Origin: Nitrospirota bacterium
GTDB taxonomy: Bacteria > Nitrospirota > JACRHJ01
Direction: 5' to 3'
DNA: 11,496 nt
Assembly (NCBI GenBank): GCA_027328825.1
Contig: DAHWTK010000052.1
Coordinates: forward strand, 1-11,496
Positions 5,589 through 11,496 of the stretch are shown one piece after another (the stretch's first letter is position 1; every line of letters begins with the position of its first letter). Both the position numbers and the translations under genes were made by a program. A model generated the notes under the pieces. That model did no database searches, was not told the DNA's origin, and worked only from the letters and a program-made list of their open reading frames with translations.

Positions 5589-6710
5589 TTATTTTTGTAT
5601 GACCCCGCCGCCAAGAACGGTATCGCCGTGGCAGAATACGGCTGACTGCCCCGGCACGACTCCCGCTGTCGGCTCGTCGAATACTACGCGCACGCTGTCC
5701 AATGCCGGCAGGTTCTTTGTCGGTTCAAAGCGGTTCAAGCCCGCGTTCTCCGCCAATCCGATGCGGCCCGTACCGCCCGGTAGAAGGGTGCATTTTACGG
5801 CTCTTGAGCGGTATCGGAGCCGGACTTCGCAAGGCACGGGGCCGTTTATGCCGCTTGAGAATATCCAGTTTACATCCTCGGCCATGCACTCGTCCCGGAG
5901 CAGGTCGTCCCGGCTCCCGAGCGTAATCCTGTTCGTCTCCGGATCCCGGTTTATGACATAGCTTCTGCCGCCGGGCGAGGAGTAATTGAGCCCGCGCCTC
6001 TGGCCCTCGGTGTAGAAAGCTATCCCTCGGTGCCGACCGATAATTGTTCCCGCGCCGTCCACGAAATCACCCTCTTTCAAGGCATCCGGCCTTTCCGATT
6101 CTATAAGCCCGCGGTAGTCGTTGTCCGGGATGAAGCACACTTCCTGGCTCTCCTCGCGGTCTGCTGACGGAAGCCCCATCCTGCGCGCAGTCTCGATTAC
6201 CTCGCTTTTGTGCATTTCGCCAAGAGGGAAGACCGAATGCGCAAGCTGATACTGGCTCAGGCGGTATAGAAAATAACTCTGGTCTTTCCCGGAGTCCTTC
6301 CCGGCCCGCAGGAGGTATCTGCCCGTTTTGCCGTCCAGCGTTATCTGCGCGTAATGCCCGGTCGCAAGCCTCTCCGCCCGCAGGAGGTCTACAAGCTTCA
6401 TAAGCGCGCCGAACTTTATAGCCCTGTTGCACTTTACGCACGGGTTCGGCGTCAGGCCCCGGCAGTAGCTGTCCAGGAAGTAATCGATTATTTCTTTTTT
6501 GAATATCTCGCGGAGGTCAAGCACCTTGTGTTTTATGCCGAGGATTGCGCATACCTCTTTTGCGGACTCTATCGGAGGGCCGGAGTCCGCATCCTCGCCC
6601 CAGAGGCGCATTGTAACGCCGATTACGTCCTCGCCTTTGTCTTTGAGGAGCGCGGCGGCTACGGAGCTGTCAACGCCGCCGCTCATGGCGACGGCAATTT
6701 TTCTTCTCAA
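5589..6710 (-). CDS. mnmA: tRNA-uridine 2-sulfurtransferase MnmA
   Basis: Adenylates and thiolates uridine 34 of tRNAs for Lys, Glu and Gln, giving 2-thiouridine. 373 residues, typical length. N-terminal PP-loop SGGVDSS (10-16), then the NPCVKCN segment (89-95) with the expected first catalytic Cys94, then LATGHYA (115-121), KDQSYFLYRL (142-151), and SQEVCFIPD (188-196) with the second catalytic Cys192. The C-terminal RNA-binding and beta-barrel domains continue with EGQRRGL and end in GGGVIQK. The start codon is TTG at 6708-6710, overlapping the bactofilin stop as TTGA, with a strong Shine-Dalgarno TTAAGGAG 8 nt upstream. The next ATG (codon 9) would remove part of the PP-loop strand and is not the start. 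It is the last gene of the minus-strand cluster. Confidence 0.96.
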   Translation of the reverse strand: MRRKIAVAMSGGVDSSVAAALLKDKGEDVIGVTMRLWGEDADSGPPIESAKEVCAILGIKHKVLDLREIFKKEIIDYFLDSYCRGLTPNPCVKCNRAIKFGALMKLVDLLRAERLATGHYAQITLDGKTGRYLLRAGKDSGKDQSYFLYRLSQYQLAHSVFPLGEMHKSEVIETARRMGLPSADREESQEVCFIPDNDYRGLIESERPDALKEGDFVDGAGTIIGRHRGIAFYTEGQRRGLNYSSPGGRSYVINRDPETNRITLGSRDDLLRDECMAEDVNWIFSSGINGPVPCEVRLRYRSRAVKCTLLPGGTGRIGLAENAGLNRFEPTKNLPALDSVRVVFDEPTAGVVPGQSAVFCHGDTVLGGGVIQK

Positions 6711-7102
6711 CCCAGAGACTCCTTAACCGCTCCGAGCATAGCGGCTTCCTTTGCCTCGTTCATCTCGCATTTGCCGTTAAAAGAGAATCCTTCCTCCACC
6801 TTGAGCTTCGGCGTGTCCACATTGCCATCCAGCTTGCCGGGGGCGATGAAGTGCGCGGCGCGGGAAGCCTTCACGTTTCCGGTAACCCTCCCGGAAGAGA
6901 TGAGCGTCCCGACGTTAATCTCTCCCATCACCTCCGCCGACTCGCCGATTATCAGCGTATCCTTCGTGTATATCTCGCCCTCCAGCCTGCCGTCGATGCG
7001 TATGGTTCCCTCGAAGTTCAGCGTCCCCTTGAAGTCCGTCCCCTTGCCCAGGAACGCGACCATCTCCTCCACCTGCGGGTGTCCGTTTGCTTTCTTGAAC
7101 AT
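6707..7102 (-). CDS. Bactofilin (DUF583 cytoskeletal protein)
   Basis: Bactofilins self-assemble without nucleotide into filaments that scaffold cell-shape, polar or chromosome-segregation proteins. The 131 residues comprise a short N-terminal tail (1-15) and the beta-helical core from FLGKGTDFKGTLNFEGTIRIDG (17-38) through EGEIYTKDTLIIGE (41-54), EINVGTLISSGRVTGNV (61-77) and the repeat ending FNGKCEM (108-114). A short Ala/Glu/Lys tail follows. The hydrophobic residue every few positions and the regular Gly turns are typical. Start ATG with AAGGAGGG (7107-7114) at close spacing. It lies 14 nt after parB and is probably co-transcribed with parAB. Bactofilins linked to ParABS are known in myxobacteria, where they position partition proteins, so a similar role here is reasonable inference. 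Confidence 0.93.
   Translation of the reverse strand: MFKKANGHPQVEEMVAFLGKGTDFKGTLNFEGTIRIDGRLEGEIYTKDTLIIGESAEVMGEINVGTLISSGRVTGNVKASRAAHFIAPGKLDGNVDTPKLKVEEGFSFNGKCEMNEAKEAAMLGAVKESLG
6719..6726 (-). promoter_or_regulatory. Ribosome binding site that sets the TTG start of mnmA
   Basis: TTAAGGAG on the minus strand lies inside the last codons of the bactofilin gene, 8 nt before the TTG start of mnmA. It supports the non-ATG start and translational coupling. Confidence 0.8.
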
Positions 7103-7116
7103 AAAGCCCTCCTTTT

Positions 7117-7977
7117 TCAGCCTCTTAAAAACTCCAGCAGCCGTTCCAGCTCGGCGTCGGAATAGAACTCGATATTTATGCTCCCGCGCCTGCCTTTGCG
7201 ATGAATGCGAACCTTCGTGCCGAGGCGTTTTTTAAGCTCGTCTTCCAGCATCGTCATCTGCGCCGAAGGGCTATTTGCCCCCTTTTTCTTAATTACGTGC
7301 CCCGGCGCCTTCAGTTTCTTCGCCGCGTTCTCCGCCTCCCGCACGGAAAGACCTCGCGATATTATCTCGCGCCGAAGCTGCATCTGTTTCGCCGCACTGT
7401 CGAGCGAGAGAATCGCCTTTGCGTGTCCCATGTTGAGCGCGCCCTCGGCAATATCTCTCTTCACGTCCGCCGGAAGCGTAATAAGCCGGAGGAAATTCGC
7501 CACTGTAGAGCGCTCCTTGCCCACTCTTGCCGAGAGGTCTTCCTGTGTAAGCGAAAACTCGTTCATCAGCCTCTCGAAGGCCTCGGCGGTCTCTATCGGG
7601 TTTAAGTCTTCTCTCTGGATGTTCTCGACAAGCGCCATCTCAAGGACTTCTGCGGGGGAGACGTCCTTCACGATTGCGGGGATTTTGGAAAGGCCGGCCA
7701 TCGACGCCGCGCGGAACCTTCTCTCGCCCGCGATCAACTGATAGCCGCCTTCCGGGCGTTTCCGGAGGATTACCGGCTGTATTACCCCGACGGATTTTAT
7801 GGACTCGGCAAGCGATGCGATTGCGTCGTCTTTAAAGTTCTTCCGGGGCTGGTATTCGCTTGCCGATATTCGGATAAGCTCCACCTCGGTCACGCCCGTC
7901 GGTCGCGTATCGGTCTGAAGCCGGTCCGCCGGCGGTATCAGCGCGCCAAGGCCTCTGCCGAGTGCTGTCTTAGACAT
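7117..7977 (-). CDS. parB: Chromosome partition protein ParB
   Basis: CTP-dependent clamp that loads at parS and spreads on DNA, working with ParA to segregate the origin region. 286 residues. The N terminus KTALGRGLGALIP (3-15) is the ParA-stimulating peptide. The ParB/Srx-like CTP-binding domain spans about 30-120, with QPRKNF (43-48), SIKSVGVIQP (59-68), the key box GERRFRAA (84-91) and ENIQRED (118-124). A KorB-type helix-turn-helix follows (about 125-215; LTQEDLSARVGKERSTVANFLRL), then a C-terminal dimerisation region from about 240. The start ATG at 7977 has AAGGAGGT upstream and overlaps the parA stop by 8 nt. The frame extends upstream to 7998, but that extension is not family-like. 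Two cognate parS sites lie within 2 kb. Confidence 0.97.
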   Translation of the reverse strand: MSKTALGRGLGALIPPADRLQTDTRPTGVTEVELIRISASEYQPRKNFKDDAIASLAESIKSVGVIQPVILRKRPEGGYQLIAGERRFRAASMAGLSKIPAIVKDVSPAEVLEMALVENIQREDLNPIETAEAFERLMNEFSLTQEDLSARVGKERSTVANFLRLITLPADVKRDIAEGALNMGHAKAILSLDSAAKQMQLRREIISRGLSVREAENAAKKLKAPGHVIKKKGANSPSAQMTMLEDELKKRLGTKVRIHRKGRRGSINIEFYSDAELERLLEFLRG

Positions 7978-8737
7978 GTGATAGAACCTCCTTCGCAAGC
8001 GAGAGATAGCACTGCGCGCCGCGCGAACGGATGTCGTACATGATTATAGGTTTGCCGAAACTCGGCGCCTCCGAGAGGCTCACGTTCCTGGGTATCATCG
8101 TCTGGTATACCTTCTCCCTGAAATGCTCCCGGACTTCCTTTTCCACCTGCCGGGAGAGGTTGTTTCTGGCGTCGTGCATGGTAAGGAGAATCCCCTCCAC
8201 CTCCAGGCCCGGGTTCAGGGCCTCGCGCACGAGTTGGAGCGTCTTTAAAAGCTGGGAAAGCCCCTCAAGCGCGTAATATTCGCACTGCACCGGTATCAAT
8301 ACGGAGTCCGCTGCCGCGAGCGCGTTCACGGTAAGAAGCCCCAGGGCGGGTGGGCAGTCAATCACGATATAGTCATAATTTTGAAGGACACAGGCAATAG
8401 CATCCTTCAAAACGGTTTCCCTGCCCGGCTTCCCCGCAAGCTCCACCTCCGAGCCGAACAGGTCCACGGATGATGGCGCAAGAAAGAGGTGCGGAAGGGG
8501 CGTGGGCATGATTATGTCCGTCAGCGCCATACCGTCCGAGAAGAGGTCGTAGAGGTTTTTCCCGACTGCCTCCCTGTCCACGCCAATGCCGGACGTTGAA
8601 TTGCCCTGCGGGTCTGCATCCACGAGGAGCACTCTCTTTTCCGCCGCCGCAAGGGACGCGGACGTGTTTACTGCCGTTGTGGTCTTGCCCACCCCGCCTT
8701 TCTGGTTGGCGACGGCGATTACCTTTGCGCTTCCCAT
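7970..8737 (-). CDS. parA: Chromosome partition ATPase ParA (Soj)
   Basis: Walker-type ATPase that binds the nucleoid non-specifically and is driven off by ParB, moving the origin region. 255 residues, typical of chromosomal ParA without the extra N-terminal DNA-binding domain of plasmid type Ia proteins. The deviant Walker A motif KGGVGKTT occupies 13-20, the switch VDADPQGN 39-46 and Walker B IVIDCPP 124-130. The C-terminal block TMIPRNVSLSEAPSFGKPI (213-231) is highly conserved in Soj proteins. Start ATG with GAGGTG (8742-8747) close upstream. Co-transcribed with parB (8-nt overlap) from a strong promoter about 130 bp upstream. Confidence 0.97.
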   Translation of the reverse strand: MGSAKVIAVANQKGGVGKTTTAVNTSASLAAAEKRVLLVDADPQGNSTSGIGVDREAVGKNLYDLFSDGMALTDIIMPTPLPHLFLAPSSVDLFGSEVELAGKPGRETVLKDAIACVLQNYDYIVIDCPPALGLLTVNALAAADSVLIPVQCEYYALEGLSQLLKTLQLVREALNPGLEVEGILLTMHDARNNLSRQVEKEVREHFREKVYQTMIPRNVSLSEAPSFGKPIIMYDIRSRGAQCYLSLAKEVLSHV

Positions 8738-8864
8738 GAAACACCTCTAATTGAAATTAAAAATTCTGCGACCCTTCTCTTTCGCCCGATAAAAAACATA
8801 ACACATTGATTATTAAGAGATTTTAAGATATGTGAACCGGCAGTGTACCGGGGGGATTGGGGGC

Positions 8865-8893
8865 ATTCTACCTGGGTTTTATGCGAATGTCAA
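8865..8893 (-). promoter_or_regulatory. Strong sigma70-type promoter of parAB
   Basis: On the minus strand there is a consensus -35 TTGACA (8888-8893), an exact 17-nt spacer and -10 TAGAAT (8865-8870). Transcription would start near 8858, giving a leader of about 120 nt before parA. The parS site ends 16 bp upstream of the -35, so bound or spreading ParB could affect this promoter. The leader is AT-rich (8750-8830) without a clear riboswitch or terminator. Confidence 0.85.
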
Positions 8894-8909
8894 GGGTTAT
8901 CGGAACGCG

Positions 8910-8931
8910 GATTGTTCCACGTGGAACAATC
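8910..8931. promoter_or_regulatory. parS: parS centromere site 1
   Basis: Contains the parS palindrome TGTTCCACGTGGAACA (8913-8928), extended to a perfect 22-bp palindrome. It matches the well-known chromosomal parS consensus and lies next to parAB. ParB clamps load here. It sits between rsmG and the parAB promoter. Confidence 0.97.
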
Positions 8932-8967
8932 AGATGATTTAACCAAAAATTGGCAGACTTAGGATTT

Positions 8968-9654
8968 TTACGTTCTGTCTACGGTTGATTTTTTAAGTAG
9001 TATCAGTCTCCTCCGGATGTCCGAAAACGGCAGGGTTATCTCTTCCTCGCGCGCGATTTCCCAGCCGGGCATATTCCCGTTCAGGGCCTCCGCGTCCTGA
9101 AGGCTGAGGCTCTGTGCAACGTAACCGCCTCTTTTTAACATCGCCCCCGCTACGGCCAGAATTTCGGGAAGCCCCTTGAACGCGCGGGAGAATACCATAT
9201 CAACTGCCTGGGCTTTTAATTCCTCTGCCCTCGCCTCCACCACCTCCACACCTGAAAGCCCAAGCGCCCTGATTACATGCCGCAGGAACACCGCCTTTTT
9301 GCGGGCGGGCTCGATAAGCGTGATGTTCATCTCCGGCAGGGCGATTTTCAGCGCCAGCCCAGGCAAACCCGCACCGCTCCCGATGTCGCATGCGGTGAAA
9401 CGCCGGTCTGGCCAGCGGCTTTCGGGTTCTGCCGGAGTCTGTGAAAGCCGAGCTGCGAAAGGCAGGACCCGCAGTAGCGCAAGGGAGTCCAGGAAGTGTT
9501 TCAAGACAATCTCTTCCGGCTCCACGATGGCCGTCAGGTTTACCTTGGCGCTCCATTTTAAAAGCTCGGAGAGATATACGCCGAATTTCCGCAGCTCCTC
9601 ATCGGAAAGAGGGAAACCGAGTTCTTTTGAGCCGTCGGATAATTTATTATTCAT
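8968..9654 (-). CDS. rsmG: 16S rRNA (guanine-N7) methyltransferase RsmG (GidB)
   Basis: Methylates N7 of G527 of 16S rRNA using S-adenosylmethionine; loss of this enzyme is known to give low-level streptomycin resistance. 228 residues, slightly longer than usual. Motifs: WSAKVNLTAI (34-43), KHFLDSL (52-58), the SAM-binding loop CDIGSGAGLPGL (89-100), acidic LIEPARKKAVFLRHV (113-127) and SRAF (156-159). A linker of about 15 residues rich in Pro, Glu and Arg (70-86) precedes the SAM loop and accounts for the extra length. No Shine-Dalgarno sequence precedes the ATG at 9652-9654, and an in-frame stop lies 12 nt upstream, so the start is firm unless translation begins further inside. It follows mnmG by 81 nt with a parS site in the gap. 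Confidence 0.95.
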   Translation of the reverse strand: MNNKLSDGSKELGFPLSDEELRKFGVYLSELLKWSAKVNLTAIVEPEEIVLKHFLDSLALLRVLPFAARLSQTPAEPESRWPDRRFTACDIGSGAGLPGLALKIALPEMNITLIEPARKKAVFLRHVIRALGLSGVEVVEARAEELKAQAVDMVFSRAFKGLPEILAVAGAMLKRGGYVAQSLSLQDAEALNGNMPGWEIAREEEITLPFSDIRRRLILLKKSTVDRT

Positions 9655-9669
9655 AATAAGTTACATAGA

Positions 9670-9687
9670 TTGTTCCACGTGGAACAA
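9670..9687. promoter_or_regulatory. parS: parS centromere site 2
   Basis: The same 16-bp core TGTTCCACGTGGAACA (9671-9686) with an 18-bp perfect palindrome, 758 bp from site 1 measured centre to centre. The two sites share 20 identical bases in the same orientation (8910-8929 and 9668-9687). It lies between the mnmG stop and rsmG start. Confidence 0.97.
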
Positions 9688-9735
9688 AATAAGGCGGGCG
9701 GCATCGCCCCTCCCAAAGAAAAGCTGCACGGAAGG

Positions 9736-11496
9736 CTATTCCCCATGTCTGCGCTCCTTCTCCAGCGCAACGAGGATTATCGCCACAGCGGCAGGCGTAA
9801 TGCCCGGAATTCTACCCGCCTGGCCGACGCTTCTTGGTTCCGTCTTCGCGAGCTTCTCCCGCACTTCGCGCGAGAGGCCCGGTAGCGAGTAATCGAATCC
9901 GCGCGGGATAAGCTTTTCGTCGTATCTCTTTAAACGCTCCACCTCGCCGGCCTGGCGCTTTATGTAGCCCTCGTATTTCACGAAAATCTCCACCTGCATG
10001 GCGGCGGCAGGGTCAAGGGGCGTTTCCGGCGGATATTTCTCAAGCAACTGCGAATACACTATTTCCGGCCTTTTGAGCATCTCCTTCAGGGAGACTTTTG
10101 CGCCGTCAAGCTCCCCGCACGTCCCATCCAGGCGGGCAAGCTCGCGTTCCATCTGTTCCCGCTTCTTTAAGAACTTCCGGTAAACCTCTTCGCTCACAAG
10201 GCCCAGCGAAAAACCCTTCTCCATCAGCCGGATGTCCGCATTGTCCTCCCGGAGAAGGAGGCGGTATTCCGCGCGGGACGTGAACATCCGAAACGGTTCA
10301 TCGACACCCTTCGTTACCAGGTCGTCGATCATAACGCCTATATAGGCCTCGTCCCGGCCAAGGACAAGGGGCTCGAGCCCCCTCACGAAACGGACAGCGT
10401 TTATCCCCGCAATAAGTCCCTGCCCGGCGGCCTCCTCGTAGCCCGAAGTCCCGTTTATCTGTCCGGCGTGGAAAAGGCCTTCTATCCGCTTTGTCATAAG
10501 GCTGGGGTATAACTCAGTGGGCGGGACAAAGTCATATTCTATAGCATAGCCGGGACGCATAAGCTCAGCATTTTCAAGGCCTTCAATGGTTCTTACAAGT
10601 GCAAGCTGGACGTCTGCCGGAAGACTCGTGGAAATGCCGTTGGCATAATATTCGGAGGTGTCGTAGCCCTCCGGCTCCAGGAAAACCTGGTGCCGCCCTT
10701 TGTCGGCAAAACGCACGACCTTGTCCTCTATGGACGGACAGTAGCGCGGGCCGATGCCCTTGATCGTCCCGGAATAAAGCGGGCTTCTGTCCAGGCTGCC
10801 AAGTATTACCTCGTGCGTTTTTTCATTTGTATACGTTATGTAGCAGGGGAGTTGCCGGTTCGTTATTCTTTCTGTGGAGAAAGAAAACGGCGGCGGCGGA
10901 TTATCTCCCGATTGAGGCTTAAGTATCTGAAAATTAATGGTTTTAGCGTCTATCCGGGGCGGCGTGCCGGTCTTTAGGCGACCGATGGGGAAGCCAAGCT
11001 CCGAGAGCGATTCGCTAAGCCCCTTTGCCGGGAACTCCCCCGCCCTGCCCGCCGGAAAGTGGCTCTCGCCGATGTGGATGAGGCCGTTTAAGAACGTCCC
11101 GGTAGTCAAAACTACAGCCCTTCCACGGTATTCAATCCCAAGCTGGTCGCTTATGCCGGAAACTCGCCCGTTCTCCGTAAGCAGCCGGACAGCCATACCC
11201 TGCTTCAAGTCGAGGTTTTCCTGCGCCTCCACGGCCTCTTTCATCGCCCGCCGATACCACGCCTTGTCCGCCTGAGCGCGCGTCGCCCGCACCGCCGGGC
11301 CTTTGCTCATGTTCAGCCGCCGGAACTGAATCCCGGTCCTGTCTATGTTCCTGGCCATCTCGCCGCCAAGGGCGTCGATTTCCCTTACGATATGCCCCTT
11401 TGCAAGCCCGCCGATAGCCGGATTGCAGGACATCCGGGCCACGGAGTCAAGGTTCATGGTGAGAAGCAGCGTGGACATCCCCATCCGCGCGGAGGC
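9736..11496 (-). CDS. mnmG: tRNA uridine-5-carboxymethylaminomethyl modification enzyme MnmG (cut at N terminus)
   Basis: FAD enzyme that with MnmE installs the aminomethyl or carboxymethylaminomethyl group at C5 of wobble uridine 34. 586 residues are visible. Judging by the position of MSCNPAIGG relative to the E. coli protein (Cys47), about 23 residues, including the GGGHAG FAD loop, lie beyond the right edge. Other motifs: LAKGHIVREIDALGG, GPAVRATRAQAD, TTGTFLNGLIHIGE, RLKTGTPPRI and GIGPRYCPSIEDK, which carries the second conserved Cys (spacing to the first matches E. coli Cys47/Cys277). Later come FHAGQINGTSGYEEAAGQGLIAG, the C-terminal YEGYIKRQ and the final PGITPAAVAIIL. It is the first gene in this window of the minus-strand cluster; mnmE is the expected upstream neighbour. 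Confidence 0.97.
   Translation of the reverse strand, partial: ASARMGMSTLLLTMNLDSVARMSCNPAIGGLAKGHIVREIDALGGEMARNIDRTGIQFRRLNMSKGPAVRATRAQADKAWYRRAMKEAVEAQENLDLKQGMAVRLLTENGRVSGISDQLGIEYRGRAVVLTTGTFLNGLIHIGESHFPAGRAGEFPAKGLSESLSELGFPIGRLKTGTPPRIDAKTINFQILKPQSGDNPPPPFSFSTERITNRQLPCYITYTNEKTHEVILGSLDRSPLYSGTIKGIGPRYCPSIEDKVVRFADKGRHQVFLEPEGYDTSEYYANGISTSLPADVQLALVRTIEGLENAELMRPGYAIEYDFVPPTELYPSLMTKRIEGLFHAGQINGTSGYEEAAGQGLIAGINAVRFVRGLEPLVLGRDEAYIGVMIDDLVTKGVDEPFRMFTSRAEYRLLLREDNADIRLMEKGFSLGLVSEEVYRKFLKKREQMERELARLDGTCGELDGAKVSLKEMLKRPEIVYSQLLEKYPPETPLDPAAAMQVEIFVKYEGYIKRQAGEVERLKRYDEKLIPRGFDYSLPGLSREVREKLAKTEPRSVGQAGRIPGITPAAVAIILVALEKERRHGE

Noticed and set aside
5568..5600. Terminator between the convergent lipoprotein and mnmA genes
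   Set aside because: There is a T-rich stretch but no stable GC-rich hairpin next to it on either strand.
6354..7235. Open frame on the plus strand across mnmA, bactofilin and the parB end
   Set aside because: It runs antisense through three well-supported genes and gives a low-complexity, motif-free product.
7978..7998. Upstream start for parB
   Set aside because: The seven added residues are not family-like, and the ATG at 7977 has an ideal AAGGAGGT site.
8738..8967. Replication origin or DnaA boxes in the gap between parA and rsmG
   Set aside because: I found no TTATCCACA-like boxes; the AT-rich part (8750-8830) is explained as the parA leader.
9176..9892. Open frame on the plus strand opposite rsmG and the mnmG end
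   Set aside because: It is antisense to clear rsmG and mnmG coding sequence and runs through a parS site, with a Ser/Arg-rich translation and no ribosome binding site.

Overview
The window looks like a bacterial chromosome segment of moderately high GC content. Every gene is intact except two cut by the window edges: a phosphate acyltransferase at the left edge and mnmG at the right edge. The order mnmG-rsmG-parA-parB-bactofilin, read on the minus strand and accompanied by two perfect parS sites, is the origin-proximal block seen in many bacteria. The bactofilin directly after parB, the buk/ptb pair and an outer-membrane monoheme cytochrome-porin suggest an anaerobic or microaerophilic Gram-negative bacterium of the Desulfobacterota/Nitrospirota kind. 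That taxonomic placement is inference from gene content. No phage genes, insertion sequences, CRISPR arrays, tRNAs or rRNAs are visible.

Layout. (1) Positions 1-1604, minus strand: butyrate kinase followed by an overlapping, truncated phosphate butyryltransferase; together they convert acyl-CoA to acyl-phosphate and then to acid plus ATP. (2) Positions 1649-3122, minus strand: one self-contained transcription unit for a Cyc2-like fusion of a c-type heme domain to a beta-barrel. It has a near-consensus sigma70-type promoter, a 16-bp palindrome filling the promoter spacer, a strong ribosome binding site and an intrinsic terminator. (3) Positions 3145-5567, plus strand: rmuC, then a more AT-rich small membrane protein, then a small lipoprotein with its own promoter-like sequence and an 18-bp perfect palindrome in its leader. 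(4) Positions 5589-11496, minus strand: mnmG, rsmG, parA, parB, bactofilin and mnmA. A strong promoter for parAB sits beside the first parS. mnmA starts at TTG, overlapping the bactofilin stop codon.

How the genes work together. ParA, ParB and the two parS sites form a chromosome partition system, and the bactofilin is a plausible cytoskeletal partner. MnmG and MnmA both modify uridine 34 of the tRNA wobble position, and RsmG methylates 16S rRNA, so the right half joins segregation to translation-fidelity enzymes. The left half is about energy metabolism.

Most interesting signals: the palindrome embedded in the cytochrome-porin promoter; two genes (buk and rmuC) whose candidate promoters end exactly 6 nt before the ATG, suggesting leaderless mRNAs; the parS site abutting the parAB promoter; and a possible structured element between rmuC and the membrane protein. 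No stretch longer than about 230 bp lacks a gene. The gaps are 1605-1686 (buk promoter and porin terminator), 3022-3179 (divergent promoters), 4407-4529 (possible structured element), 5022-5156 (lipoprotein promoter and palindrome), 8738-8967 (parAB promoter and parS) and 9655-9735 (second parS).
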